A DNA stretch of 64,000 nucleotides. Source: Microbacterium sp. SORGH_AS_0428. GTDB lineage: Bacteria > Actinomycetota > Actinomycetes > Actinomycetales > Microbacteriaceae. Of this stretch, positions 38,150-46,998 are shown piece after piece (positions within the stretch are counted from its first letter, which is position 1; each line of letters opens with the position of its first letter). A program made the position numbers and the translations under genes. The stretch spans positions 2,356,001 through 2,420,000 of the forward strand of contig NZ_JAVIZT010000001.1 in NCBI RefSeq assembly GCF_031453615.1, in the 5' to 3' direction. The notes below the pieces were generated by a model. That model did no database searches. It was given only the letters and a program-made list of their open reading frames with translations, and was not told where the DNA came from.

Positions 38150-39475
38150 GTGTTCAGCGCCATCGCGCGCGTGTTCCGCACGCCTGACCTGCGTCGGAAG
38201 ATCGCTTTCACCCTGGGCATCATCGTGCTGTACCGTCTCGGTGCACATGTGCCGTCGCCGTTCGTCGACTTCCCGAACGTTCAGTCGTGTCTCGCCGACA
38301 CGTCGAACACGCAGGGCGTGCTCTCGCTCGTCAACCTCTTCTCGGGCGGCGCGCTTCTTCAGCTGTCGATCTTCGCGCTGGGCGTCATGCCCTACATCAC
38401 CGCGACGATCATCGTCCAGCTGCTGCGCGTGGTCATCCCGCACTTCGAGACCCTCTACAAGGAGGGTCAGTCGGGGCAGGCGCGTCTGACGCAGTACACG
38501 CGTTACCTGACCATCGCCCTCGCCCTGCTGCAGTCCACGACCCTCGTGACCGTCGCGCGCAGCGGCCAGCTCTTCGGCAACACCGGTGTCGCCTCGTGTG
38601 AGCAGCTGCTGACCAACGACGCGTGGTGGGCCCAGCTGCTCATGATCATCACCATGACCGCCGGTACCGGCCTCATCATGTGGTTCGCCGAGCTCGTCAC
38701 CGAGCGCGGCATCGGCAACGGAATGTCGCTGCTCATCTTCACCTCGATCGCCGCCACCTTCCCGGCAGCGATGTGGTCGATCTGGCAGGCACGCGGTTTC
38801 GAGGTCTTCCTGCTCGTGCTGGCTGTCGGTGTCGTGATCGTGGCACTCGTGGTCTTCGTCGAGCAGTCCCAGCGGCGGATTCCGGTGCAGTACGCGAAGC
38901 GCATGGTCGGACGCCGCACCTACGGCGGGACGAACACCTACATCCCGATCAAGGTGAACATGGCCGGTGTCGTGCCGGTGATCTTCGCCTCGTCGCTCCT
39001 GTACATCCCCGCGCTGATCTCGCAGTTCAACCAGACCCCGGACGCCGACGGCGCACTCCCGGGCTGGGTCGTCTGGATCCAGAACTACCTCACGCGCGGC
39101 GACCACCCGCTGTACTGGCTCCTGTACTTCCTGCTGATCGTCGGGTTCACCTACTTCTACGTGGCGATCACGTTCAACCCCGTCGACGTCGCGGACAACA
39201 TGAAGAAGTACGGCGGGTTCATCCCCGGCATCCGTGCCGGCCGTCCCACGGCCGAGTACCTCGACTACGTGCTCACCCGCATCACGCTGCCGGGATCGAT
39301 CTACCTGGGTCTGGTCGCACTCATCCCGCTGATCGCACTTGCGACGGTGGGGGCGAACCAGAACTTCCCGTTCGGCGGCACCTCGATCCTCATCATGGTG
39401 GGTGTCGGACTCGAGACCGTGAAGCAGATCGACGCCCAGCTGCAGCAGCGTCACTACGAAGGGCTCCTGCGATGA
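38150..39475 (+). CDS. secY: Protein translocase subunit SecY
   Basis: 441 residues from GTG 38150, which has CTGGAGG 8 nt upstream; the upstream in-frame ATC-region start would add a non-homologous leader. Ten-helix Sec channel: LFSGGALLQLSIFALGVMPYITA (plug and helix 2 region), the cytoplasmic loop QSQRRIPVQYAKRMVGR that binds SecA/ribosome, and FNPVDVADNMKKYGGFIPG. Stop overlaps the adk start (ATGA). Confidence 0.97.
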   Translation: MFSAIARVFRTPDLRRKIAFTLGIIVLYRLGAHVPSPFVDFPNVQSCLADTSNTQGVLSLVNLFSGGALLQLSIFALGVMPYITATIIVQLLRVVIPHFETLYKEGQSGQARLTQYTRYLTIALALLQSTTLVTVARSGQLFGNTGVASCEQLLTNDAWWAQLLMIITMTAGTGLIMWFAELVTERGIGNGMSLLIFTSIAATFPAAMWSIWQARGFEVFLLVLAVGVVIVALVVFVEQSQRRIPVQYAKRMVGRRTYGGTNTYIPIKVNMAGVVPVIFASSLLYIPALISQFNQTPDADGALPGWVVWIQNYLTRGDHPLYWLLYFLLIVGFTYFYVAITFNPVDVADNMKKYGGFIPGIRAGRPTAEYLDYVLTRITLPGSIYLGLVALIPLIALATVGANQNFPFGGTSILIMVGVGLETVKQIDAQLQQRHYEGLLR

Positions 39476-40062
39476 CCGCGCGCCTGCTGATCGTGGGGCC
39501 TCAGGGCTCCGGCAAGGGCACACAGGGTGTGCGGATCGCCGATGCGTTCGGCGTACCGGCGGTGTCGACGGGCGACGTGTTCCGCGCGAACATCTCCGAG
39601 GGAACCGCTCTCGGCCAGCAGGTGCAGGCGATCATCGCGGCGGGCAACCTGGTTCCCGACGAGCTCACGAGCGCCGTCGTGCGCGACCGGCTCGCGCAGG
39701 ACGACGCAGCTCCCGGCTTCCTCCTCGACGGCTACCCCCGCAACCTCGGTCAGGTGGGAGACCTCGATGCGTTCCTGGAGGAGCGCAGCGAGAGCCTCGA
39801 CGCCGTGATCGAGCTCGACGTGCCCCGCGATGAGAGCATCGCCCGCCTGACCAGGCGCGCCGCGGAGCAGGGGCGCACGGACGACACCGCGGAGGTCATC
39901 GCGCACCGGCTGAGCATCTACGAGAACGAGACGGCCCCGATCCTCGACGTGTACCGCGAGCGCGGTCTGGTCGTCGCGATCGACGGCATCGGCTCTCTCG
40001 ATGTGATCACCGAGCGCATCCTCACGGCTCTCATCGCCCGCGGGCTGACGCCGGCATCCTGA
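39472..40062 (+). CDS. adk: Adenylate kinase (short-lid form)
   Basis: 196-residue AMP + ATP <-> 2 ADP kinase. P-loop GPQGSGKGTQ (residues 8-17), AMP-site STGDVFR, DGYPRNLGQ and the Arg-rich lid LTRRAAEQGRTDD. The lid is the short type without zinc Cys, as usual in actinobacteria. Start fixed by the ATGA overlap with secY. Confidence 0.97.
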   Translation: MTARLLIVGPQGSGKGTQGVRIADAFGVPAVSTGDVFRANISEGTALGQQVQAIIAAGNLVPDELTSAVVRDRLAQDDAAPGFLLDGYPRNLGQVGDLDAFLEERSESLDAVIELDVPRDESIARLTRRAAEQGRTDDTAEVIAHRLSIYENETAPILDVYRERGLVVAIDGIGSLDVITERILTALIARGLTPAS

Positions 40063-40065
40063 GCC

Positions 40066-40893
40066 GTGCTGCGACGCTCCATCTACAAGACCCCGGCGCA
40101 GTTGCGCCAGATGATCGAGCCGGGGCTGATCACGGCGGCCGCTCTTCAGGCGGTGCGTGAGATGATCGCCCCCGGTGTGACGACGGCCGAGCTGGATGCC
40201 GCGGCCGCCGCCGTGATCACCGGCCGCGGTGCGGAGTCGAACTTCCAGCTCGTCCGCGGCTACCGTCACACGACGTGCGTGTCGGTCAACGAACAGGTCG
40301 TCCACGGGATCCCCGGCGACCGGGTGCTCGAAGCCGGCGACATCGTCTCGATCGACGCGGGGGCGCAGTTCCGCGGATGGAACGGCGACTCGGCCATCAC
40401 GATCGTGCTGGGCGACCCCGACCGTCCTGAGCTCGTCGCGGCGCGGCAGGAGCTGTCGCGGGTGACGGAGGGCTCCATGTGGGCCGGGATCGCGGCGATG
40501 GCGACCGGACGCCACATCGGTGAGATCGGCGCGGCCGTCGAGGATCACATCACCGCGGCGGGGGAGTACGGCATCCTGCGCGACTATGTCGGGCACGGAA
40601 TCGGCCGCAAGATGCACGAGGCGCCCTCGGTGTTCAACTACCGCGTGCCGGATCCGGGCCCTCGCATCCAGCCCGGGCTCGTGCTCGCCATCGAGCCGAT
40701 GGTGGTCGCCGGGTCCGAGGCGACGTTCGTCGAAGACGATGAGTGGACGGTCTCCACCGTCGACGGTTCAGCCGGCTCCCACTGGGAACATAGCGTCGCC
40801 GTCCATGATGGAGGCATCTGGGTTCTCACGGCCCCCGACGGCGGAGCCGCGGGGCTTGCTCCGTATGGTGTGAAGCCGGTCGAAATCGAGTAG
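40066..40893 (+). CDS. map: Methionine aminopeptidase, type I
   Basis: 275-residue removal of N-terminal Met. Metal ligands are visible in IDAGAQFRGWNGDSA (two Asp), GHGIGRKMHE (His), AIEPMV (Glu) and HWEHSVAV (Glu). GTG start 3 bp after adk. It lacks the N-terminal zinc-finger linker of the longer actinobacterial MetAP. Third gene of the secY operon. Confidence 0.97.
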   Translation: MLRRSIYKTPAQLRQMIEPGLITAAALQAVREMIAPGVTTAELDAAAAAVITGRGAESNFQLVRGYRHTTCVSVNEQVVHGIPGDRVLEAGDIVSIDAGAQFRGWNGDSAITIVLGDPDRPELVAARQELSRVTEGSMWAGIAAMATGRHIGEIGAAVEDHITAAGEYGILRDYVGHGIGRKMHEAPSVFNYRVPDPGPRIQPGLVLAIEPMVVAGSEATFVEDDEWTVSTVDGSAGSHWEHSVAVHDGGIWVLTAPDGGAAGLAPYGVKPVEIE

Positions 40894-40904
40894 GAAAGAG
40901 CGTC

Positions 40905-41576
40905 ATGGCAGCGGCAAAGGGCAAGACAAACTGGTTCGCGATCTGGATCAGCGTCGTCGCTGTCGTCGCCGTCGTGGTCGTCGGCGGTCTCGTGGTCGTC
41001 TTCAACAACGTGGCGTCGGACCCGGGCAAGGCCCCCGAGGCCTCCAACATCGACTCCTCCACCGGGGCGATCTCCTTCGGCACGGGTGAGCACACCGTCG
41101 ACACGTACATCGACTTCATGTGCCCCTACTGCAACCAGTTCGAGCAGACGGAGGGCGAGACCATCCAGGGACTCGTGTCGTCGGGCGACATCACGCTGAA
41201 CGTGTACCCCGTCGCGATCCTGGACCGCCTCTCGCAGGGCACCGAGTACTCCAGCCGTGCCGCGAGCGCCATGTACGCGGTCGCCGCCGCGGACCCCGAC
41301 AACGCCTACGCCTTCCTGCAGGCGCTCTACGCGAACCAGCCCGCCGAGAACTCGACCGGTCTGACCGACGAGCAGCTGGTGGAGCTGGCCCGCGGGGCCG
41401 GCGTGAACGTCACCTCCGACCTCGAGAACGCGATCACCTCGAACGAGTACATCAAGTTCGCGAAGTCCCGGTCGTTGCCCGACGGCGCGACCGGAACGCC
41501 GACACTGCGCGTGAACGGCGACCTCGTGCAGATCACCTACAACCCGCAGACGGACATCGTCAGCAGGATCTCCTGA
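40905..41576 (+). CDS. Membrane-anchored DsbA-like thiol oxidoreductase
   Basis: 223 residues. One N-terminal helix (IWISVVAVVAVVVVGGLVVVF) anchors an extracytoplasmic thioredoxin fold of the DsbA/DSBA-like type. The active site is CPYC in YIDFMCPYCNQFE near residue 73, and the cis-Pro loop is ATGTPTLRV. It probably forms or reshuffles disulfides in exported proteins. It lies 11 bp after map, so it is in the secY transcript, and would act on the products of the Sec channel. A hairpin follows. Confidence 0.9.
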   Translation: MAAAKGKTNWFAIWISVVAVVAVVVVGGLVVVFNNVASDPGKAPEASNIDSSTGAISFGTGEHTVDTYIDFMCPYCNQFEQTEGETIQGLVSSGDITLNVYPVAILDRLSQGTEYSSRAASAMYAVAAADPDNAYAFLQALYANQPAENSTGLTDEQLVELARGAGVNVTSDLENAITSNEYIKFAKSRSLPDGATGTPTLRVNGDLVQITYNPQTDIVSRIS

Positions 41577-41589
41577 GCGGGGTGGAGCG

Positions 41590-41616
41590 ATCGCGCCACT
41601 GCCCGAGTGGCGCGAT
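41590..41616 (+). terminator. Hairpin after the secY operon
   Basis: Perfect 11-bp stem ATCGCGCCACT / GCCCG / AGTGGCGCGAT, 13 bp past the DsbA-like stop, with no U-tract. Confidence 0.75.
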
Positions 41617-41630
41617 GCGGCTCTATCACC

Positions 41631-41636
41631 TATAGT
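41631..41636 (+). promoter_or_regulatory. -10 box of the infA operon
   Basis: TATAGT, 107 nt before infA and just past the hairpin. The -35 region (TGGCGC) is weak. Confidence 0.55.
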
Positions 41637-41743
41637 TGATCTTTGGTGCTTTGCGCCTTCGTTGGCGTGTCGCCGTCGAGGCGTTTCCGGCACCGAATCC
41701 CATCCACCGCAGATCGACCGGTCTGCACGAGGGTAGCGAGGCT

Positions 41744-41965
41744 ATGGCTAAAAAAGACGGTGTCATCGAGATCGAAGGCGTGATCTCCGAGGCTCTGCCC
41801 AACGCGATGTTCCGCGTCGAGCTGAGCAACGGGCACAAGGTGCTCGCCACGATCTCCGGCAAGATGCGGCAGAACTACATCCGCATCATCCCCGAGGACC
41901 GCGTCGTCGTGGAGCTCTCGCCCTACGACCTCACGCGCGGCCGCATCGTCTATCGCTACCGCTGA
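41744..41965 (+). CDS. infA: Translation initiation factor IF-1
   Basis: 73-residue OB-fold IF-1 occupying the A site during initiation. [23 protein letters not shown] and [18 protein letters not shown] match the family end to end. The ATG at 41744 gives the family length; the upstream in-frame extension is leader. Confidence 0.98.
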   Translation: MAKKDGVIEIEGVISEALPNAMFRVELSNGHKVLATISGKMRQNYIRIIPEDRVVVELSPYDLTRGRIVYRYR

Positions 41966-42023
41966 TCCGGTCGAGAAGTAACGGCTCCGCCTCGGAGCAC
42001 GAAGACAGCGAACAGGAAGCATC

Positions 42024-42140
42024 ATGAAGGTCAACCCCAGCGTCAAGCCGATCTGCGATCACTGCAAGGTGATCCGTCGTCACGGACGCGTCATGGTCAT
42101 CTGCAAGTCCAACCCGCGCCACAAGCAGCGCCAGGGTTGA
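42024..42140 (+). CDS. rpmJ: 50S ribosomal protein L36 (zinc-binding form)
   Basis: 38 residues: [19 protein letters not shown]. Cys11, Cys14, Cys27 and His33 form the zinc site, the C+ form. In actinobacteria zinc-free copies can be induced on zinc limitation; only this copy is in the window. GAAGC lies before the ATG. Confidence 0.97.
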   Translation: MKVNPSVKPICDHCKVIRRHGRVMVICKSNPRHKQRQG

Positions 42141-42146
42141 CGTGAG

Positions 42147-42211
42147 GCGTGTCAATGCCGCGCAGCGGCATTGACACGCGAACGTCAAGGTTGAGCGAGG
42201 CCGCGCAGCGG
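42147..42211 (+). promoter_or_regulatory. Twin hairpins with identical CGCAG loops in the rpmJ-rpsM gap
   Basis: The first is a 14-bp perfect stem (42147-42160 with 42166-42179). The second has a shorter stem, GGCCG/CGGCC, around the same CCGCGCAGCGG core (42201-42211). The 209-bp gap has no gene. A terminator followed by a leader element, or an alpha-operon autoregulatory site, are both possible. Confidence 0.6.
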
Positions 42212-42349
42212 CCGAGTCGATACTTCGGCACCAAGACACAACTGAACAACGAACAACAGGCAGGATCAGAACCCGCGAGGGGGACACCTCGGGCGGAGGC
42301 CCGGGCACCGATCCTGCTCCACACCTCCACTCACTCCTAGGAGAGCCGC

Positions 42350-42724
42350 ATGGCACGTCTTGCCGGCGTCGACATCCCGCGCGACAAGCGCGTGGTGATC
42401 GCACTCACGTACATCTACGGCATCGGCCGTACCCGCTCCGTCGAGATCCTGAAGGCGACTTCGATCGACGAGAGCATCCGCGTCAAGGACCTGACCGACG
42501 ACCAGCTCGTCGCGCTCCGTGACTACATCGAAGGCACCTACAAGGTCGAAGGTGATCTTCGTCGCGAGGTCGCCGCCGACATCCGCCGTAAGGTCGAGAT
42601 CGGCTCTTACGAGGGCCTGCGCCACCGCCGCGGCCTGCCTGTGCGCGGTCAGCGCACGAAGACCAACGCCCGCACGCGCAAGGGTCCCAAGCGCACCGTC
42701 GCCGGCAAGAAGAAGGCGCGCTAA
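42350..42724 (+). CDS. rpsM: 30S ribosomal protein S13
   Basis: 124-residue S13 of the head-to-50S bridge. [21 protein letters not shown], helix-two-turn-helix region, and the C-terminal [20 protein letters not shown] tail that contacts P-site tRNA. AGGAGAG precedes the ATG. Confidence 0.98.
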   Translation: MARLAGVDIPRDKRVVIALTYIYGIGRTRSVEILKATSIDESIRVKDLTDDQLVALRDYIEGTYKVEGDLRREVAADIRRKVEIGSYEGLRHRRGLPVRGQRTKTNARTRKGPKRTVAGKKKAR

Positions 42725-42757
42725 GGCGCGGCCCCCAGGGTTTAGGAGAACACGCAC

Positions 42758-43156
42758 ATGGCACAGGCCAAGTCCGCGGCGCGCAAGCCCCGCCGCAAGG
42801 AGAAGAAGAACATCGCCGTGGGTCACGCCCACATCAAGTCGACGTTCAACAACACGATCGTTTCGATCACCGACCCGTCCGGCGCTGTCATCAGCTGGGC
42901 GTCCTCGGGTGGAGTGGGCTTCAAGGGCTCGCGCAAGTCGACCCCGTACGCGGCCGGCATGGCCGCCGAGTCGGCCGCCCGCCAGGCCGCCGAGCACGGC
43001 GTCAAGAAGGTCGACGTCTTCGTGAAGGGTCCGGGTTCGGGTCGCGAGACCGCGATCCGCTCGCTGACCGCTGCCGGCCTCGAGGTGGGGTCGATCCAGG
43101 ACGTCACGCCGCAGGCGCACAACGGCTGCCGCCCGCCCAAGCGTCGCCGCGTCTGA
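42758..43156 (+). CDS. rpsK: 30S ribosomal protein S11
   Basis: 132-residue S11 of the platform. Basic N-terminus [10 protein letters not shown], then [15 protein letters not shown] and the ending [21 protein letters not shown] precedes the ATG. Confidence 0.98.
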   Translation: MAQAKSAARKPRRKEKKNIAVGHAHIKSTFNNTIVSITDPSGAVISWASSGGVGFKGSRKSTPYAAGMAAESAARQAAEHGVKKVDVFVKGPGSGRETAIRSLTAAGLEVGSIQDVTPQAHNGCRPPKRRRV

Positions 43157-43171
43157 CGTCTCACAGCTTCT

Positions 43172-43212
43172 GGATGCCGGGGCGCGCCGCCTGACGGTGC
43201 GCCCCGGCATCC
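43172..43212 (+). terminator. Hairpin between rpsK and rpoA
   Basis: 14-bp stem (43172-43185 with 43199-43212) extended by about four inner pairs. As rpoA must still be read, it is likely a partial terminator or processing site, perhaps with a separate rpoA promoter in the following 70 bp. Confidence 0.55.
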
Positions 43213-43281
43213 GCGAGAAAAACTCAACACCTCATCCACGCAAGTGTCATATAGCGGGCACTTAGCCGAAAGGAACACATC

Positions 43282-44271
43282 GTGCTCATCGCACAGCGTC
43301 CCACTCTGACCGAGGAGAAGATCGGGGAGTTCCGCAGCCGCTTCGTCATCGAGCCGCTCGAGCCCGGCTTCGGTTACACCATCGGCAACGCGCTGCGTCG
43401 CAGCCTCCTCTCGTCCATCCCCGGTGCTGCTGTCACCAGCATCCGCATCGACGGCGTGCTGCACGAGTTCAGCACCATCCCCGGTGTGAAGGAGGATGTC
43501 ACCGAGATCATCCTGAACATCAAGCAGCTGGTCGTCTCGAGCGAGCGCGACGAGCCCATCACCGCCTACCTGCGCAAGACGGGTGCGGGCGAAGTGACCG
43601 CCGCCGACATCTCGGCTCCGGCCGGTGTCGAGGTGCACAACCCCGAGCTGGTCATCGCGACCCTCAACGACACCGCTCGTTTCGAGCTCGAGCTGACGAT
43701 CGAGCGCGGTCGCGGCTACGTGTCGGCCACGCAGAACCGCAACGAGTACGCCGAGGCTGGTCAGATCCCGATCGACTCGATCTACTCGCCGGTGCTCAAG
43801 GTCAGCTACCGCGTCGAGGCCACCCGTGCCGGTGAGCGCACCGACTTCGACAAGCTCGTGCTGGATGTGGAGACCAAGCCCTCGATCGCCCCGCGCGACG
43901 CCGTCGCGTCGGCCGGTCGCACCCTGACCGAGCTGTTCGGCCTCGCGCGCGAGCTGAACGTCGAGGCCGAGGGCATCGAGATCGGTCCCGCGCCGGTCGA
44001 GACCGTCCTCTCCAACGAGCTGTCGATGCCCATCGAGGACCTCGATCTCTCGGTGCGCTCGTACAACTGCCTGAAGCGCGAGGGCATCAACACGGTGTCC
44101 GAGCTGGTCGCCCTCTCGGAGACCCAGCTCATGAACATCCGCAACTTCGGTCAGAAGTCGGTCGACGAGGTGCGCGACAAGCTCGTCTCGCTCGGTCTGT
44201 CGCTGAAGGACTCGGTGCCCGGTTTCGACGGCGCCCACTTCTACGGCGGATACGAAGAAGACAACGCCTGA
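43282..44271 (+). CDS. rpoA: DNA-directed RNA polymerase subunit alpha
   Basis: 329 residues. The N-terminal dimerisation domain has [20 protein letters not shown] and [14 protein letters not shown]. The C-terminal domain has [17 protein letters not shown] and [14 protein letters not shown], containing the Arg that binds UP elements. GTG start, GAAAGGAAC upstream. 125-bp gap after rpsK with a hairpin. Confidence 0.99.
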   Translation: MLIAQRPTLTEEKIGEFRSRFVIEPLEPGFGYTIGNALRRSLLSSIPGAAVTSIRIDGVLHEFSTIPGVKEDVTEIILNIKQLVVSSERDEPITAYLRKTGAGEVTAADISAPAGVEVHNPELVIATLNDTARFELELTIERGRGYVSATQNRNEYAEAGQIPIDSIYSPVLKVSYRVEATRAGERTDFDKLVLDVETKPSIAPRDAVASAGRTLTELFGLARELNVEAEGIEIGPAPVETVLSNELSMPIEDLDLSVRSYNCLKREGINTVSELVALSETQLMNIRNFGQKSVDEVRDKLVSLGLSLKDSVPGFDGAHFYGGYEEDNA

Positions 44272-44306
44272 TCCGGCTCACCCGCGAAATCCTGGAGTAA
44301 CTGAGA

Positions 44307-44858
44307 ATGCCCAAGCCCACGAAGGGACCCCGCCTCGGAGGCGGCCCCGCACACGAGCGTCTTCTGCTGGCGAACCTTGCCGCGGCACTGTTCACGCACA
44401 AGTCGATCACGACGACCGAGACCAAGGCCAAGCGCCTGCGTCCGCTCGCCGAGCGTCTCATCACGTTCGGCAAGCGCGGAGACCTGCACGCGCGCCGTCG
44501 CGTGCTCTCGGTCATCGGTGACAAGGAAGTCGTGCACGTCCTGTTCACCGAGATCGCGCCCCTGGTCGCCGAGCGTGAGGGTGGCTACACCCGCATCACG
44601 AAGATCGGCAACCGCAAGGGCGACAACGCTCCCATGGCCGTGATCGAGCTCGTGCTCGAGCCCGTCACCAAGAAGAAGGCCGCGCCCGCCAAGAAGGCCG
44701 CCAAGGCCGAGAAGGCTCCTGTCGAGCAGGCTCCGGCCGAGGAGACGGTTGTCGAGGAGGCCCCGGCCGAGGAGACTGTCGTCGAGGAGGCCCCCGAGGC
44801 GTCCGAGGCAGCCGCTGACGAGGCTCCGGCCGAGTCGGAGGAGAAGAAGTCCGAGTAA
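44307..44858 (+). CDS. rplQ: 50S ribosomal protein L17 with acidic repeat tail
   Basis: 183 residues against about 120-130. The core starts [24 protein letters not shown] and is complete by about residue 115 ([12 protein letters not shown]). The rest is a Lys/Ala then Glu/Ala tail, with [10 protein letters not shown] present twice in tandem. Last gene of the infA-rpoA run, closed by a terminator. Confidence 0.97.
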   Translation: MPKPTKGPRLGGGPAHERLLLANLAAALFTHKSITTTETKAKRLRPLAERLITFGKRGDLHARRRVLSVIGDKEVVHVLFTEIAPLVAEREGGYTRITKIGNRKGDNAPMAVIELVLEPVTKKKAAPAKKAAKAEKAPVEQAPAEETVVEEAPAEETVVEEAPEASEAAADEAPAESEEKKSE

Positions 44859-44894
44859 TCGGACCCGCCGGGATCCGTCCCGGCCCCTTTGCAC

Positions 44895-44934
44895 CGCGAA
44901 CCCCGCGTGATCTTCGGATCCCGCGGGGTTCGCG
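44895..44934 (+). terminator. Terminator after rplQ
   Basis: 13-bp perfect stem (44895-44907 with 44922-44934) with an inner GATC-TTCG-GATC stem-loop. It separates rplQ from the convergent acyltransferase. Confidence 0.88.
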
Positions 44935-44979
44935 CCGTCTGTGGGGGCGTCTCCGACGGCTGACGGGCCGACGGTGCCC

Positions 44980-46914
44980 TCAGCCCGCCTCGGACGACCC
45001 GGGGGCTTGGAACAGCTGCGACTGACGTAGCTCCTGCTCGAAGGCGCGCTGCTCGGAGAACGCGGAGAAGCGCGCCTTGGCTCGCTGCGCGTCGGCGAGA
45101 GCGGCCACGACGGTGTCGGCATAGATCCTCCCGCCCGCATCTCCGGGGTGCACCTCGTCGCCGGCGAGCAGGTCGAGGTGCGGCGCGATCGCCGACTGCC
45201 AGTCCGCGACCTGTACCCCGCGATGCGTCCGAGCGAACGCGGCGATATCGGCGTTGACGCCGGGAATCCAGGATCGAGGCGCGGACGCGGTGACGAGTAC
45301 GAGCTGACGGTCGGGCCCGATGACCTCGAGCACCTGATCGAGCGTGCGCTGCGAGATCGACCCGTTGGTGCCGAGACCCAGGACCACGAACTCGCGCAGT
45401 CGGCCCGAGTCTGCGAGGGAGCGCAGGATGTCGGGCGCTGCGTTCATCTGCCGCGAGACGACGGCATCCACGTCCGCCCCGGGAAGCGCGGCGATCAGGC
45501 TGGGGGCCGAGGCGAGCATGACGGAGTCGCCGATGGCGGTGACCTCGTCGCCCGTGACGACATCGTCGTCGGGGTCCCCGCCCGCGTTCGTCGGCGCGGG
45601 TTGCGTCTGCAGGGCATCCGCGCCGGCGGCGACCACGGCCTCGCCGCTGAACACCGCCGGAGCCGAGATCAGGGCCGCGGCGGTGCCGGCGACGAGCAGG
45701 ACGGCGACCGCCGTGACGGCGAAGGAGCCTGCGCGGCGCCGCGCGCTCGACGCGAACGCCCGTCGGAGCCCGCCGATGACCCGACCGGCGCCGCGTCGGC
45801 GCACCGGGACCTCGAGGAACCGGTACGACAGCGCGGACAGGAGCACCGTCACGACCAGCGCAGCCGCGCCGAGCGCCGTCGGGAACGGGCGATCGGCGCT
45901 CGTGCCCTGCCAGGCGGCGACCAGCAGCACGAGCACCGGCCAATGCCAGAGGTACAGCCCGTACGAGCGTTCGCCGATCCACCTGAGCGGTGCCGCATCC
46001 AGCCCGCGCCCCAGCGGCGACCCGGGCCAGACACCCGCCACGATGACGAACGCGGAGAGTGCGCTCGCTGTGACGAGAGCACCGGGGAAGGTCGCGGTGC
46101 TCTGACTCTGACCGACCGTCGCCAGCAGGACGAGGCCCGCAAGAGCGCAGATGCCGAGCGTGGATACACCGCCGCGAACGCCGCGTCGCCGCATCCACGC
46201 GCGCTCGACGCGCACGACCGCGCGCCACGCGACCGCGACGGCGACCCCGAGCAAGAGGCCGAATGCGTGGGTGTCGGTGCCGAAATAGGCGCGGGTGACG
46301 CGTGCTCCCAAGGTCAGCGGGTCGGCGGAGCCGGACGCGACGATCACCGCCATCCACACCGCGGATGCGGTCGCCGCAGCGAGCGCAGCGACCGCCCGCA
46401 TCCAGGCGCGAGGGAGCAGGAGAAGCGCGAGCAGGAGCGGCGGCCACACGAGGTAGAACTGCTCCTCGACGGCGAGGGACCAGAGGTTGCGGAAGAGCTC
46501 ACCGCCCCCGGAGCCGAAGTAGTCGGCGCCGTCGGCGACGGCCGTCCAGTTGTATCCGAACACGAGCGCGCCGACGAGCTGTCGTCCGAGCCCCACGAGC
46601 ACGTCGCCGCCGATCAGCCACGCCGCGCTCGCGCACACCGTCAGGACGAGCAGAAGAGCCGGCAGCAGCCGCCGGGCACGTCGGCGCCAGAAGGCGCCGA
46701 GCGCGACGCGGCCGGTCTGATCGTGCTCGCGTAGCAGCAGCGAGGTGATGAGAAACCCGCTGATCACGAAGAACACATCGACGCCGATGAAACCGCCCCG
46801 CATCCACCATCCGGGAAACAGGTGGTACACCACGACGAGTGTCACCGCGACCGCGCGGAGGCCGTCAAGACCCGCATAGCGGGCGCGCGGAAGGAGAGGT
46901 GCGTCAGCGATCAT
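44980..46914 (-). CDS. Acyltransferase-3 with C-terminal SGNH hydrolase domain (OatA-like)
   Basis: 644-residue O-acyltransferase. The N-terminal ~10-helix part starts YAGLDGLRAVAVTLVVVYHL and has FFVISGFLITSLL and RRRARRLLPALL. An extracytoplasmic SGNH domain follows, with GDSVML (Ser, near residue 470), GLGTNGSIS (Asn) and DEVHPGDAG (Asp-His pair). This two-domain order moves acyl groups across the membrane to sugars, as in peptidoglycan or capsule O-acetylation. ATG at 46914; a minus-strand TAGAAT is at 46945-46950. Acceptor unknown. Confidence 0.9.
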   Translation of the reverse strand: MIADAPLLPRARYAGLDGLRAVAVTLVVVYHLFPGWWMRGGFIGVDVFFVISGFLITSLLLREHDQTGRVALGAFWRRRARRLLPALLLVLTVCASAAWLIGGDVLVGLGRQLVGALVFGYNWTAVADGADYFGSGGGELFRNLWSLAVEEQFYLVWPPLLLALLLLPRAWMRAVAALAAATASAVWMAVIVASGSADPLTLGARVTRAYFGTDTHAFGLLLGVAVAVAWRAVVRVERAWMRRRGVRGGVSTLGICALAGLVLLATVGQSQSTATFPGALVTASALSAFVIVAGVWPGSPLGRGLDAAPLRWIGERSYGLYLWHWPVLVLLVAAWQGTSADRPFPTALGAAALVVTVLLSALSYRFLEVPVRRRGAGRVIGGLRRAFASSARRRAGSFAVTAVAVLLVAGTAAALISAPAVFSGEAVVAAGADALQTQPAPTNAGGDPDDDVVTGDEVTAIGDSVMLASAPSLIAALPGADVDAVVSRQMNAAPDILRSLADSGRLREFVVLGLGTNGSISQRTLDQVLEVIGPDRQLVLVTASAPRSWIPGVNADIAAFARTHRGVQVADWQSAIAPHLDLLAGDEVHPGDAGGRIYADTVVAALADAQRAKARFSAFSEQRAFEQELRQSQLFQAPGSSEAG

Positions 46915-46986
46915 GGGGGAGGATCCGAGGTGGGAAGCCCGGCCATTCTACGATCCGCGCATGGGCGACTCCGCCGGGTGCACCCG

Positions 46987-46992
46987 TAGGCT
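46987..46992 (+). promoter_or_regulatory. -10 box for leaderless truA
   Basis: TAGGCT ends 6 nt before the GTG at 46999. Confidence 0.55.
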
Positions 46993-46998
46993 TGTGCA

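Noticed and set aside
42171..42199. Perfect TTGACA in the rpmJ-rpsM gap as a promoter
   Set aside because: It is part of a hairpin arm, and no TAnnnT box lies 16-19 nt downstream.
44585..46447. 620-codon minus-strand frame overlapping rplQ and the acyltransferase
   Set aside because: Out-of-frame reading of the acyltransferase gene, Arg/Ala/Gly-rich, no ribosome site; the SGNH acyltransferase in another frame has all family motifs.
45148..46734. 528-codon plus-strand frame opposite the acyltransferase
   Set aside because: Composition dominated by Arg, Asp, Glu and Gly, typical of antisense frames in high-GC DNA; no motif.
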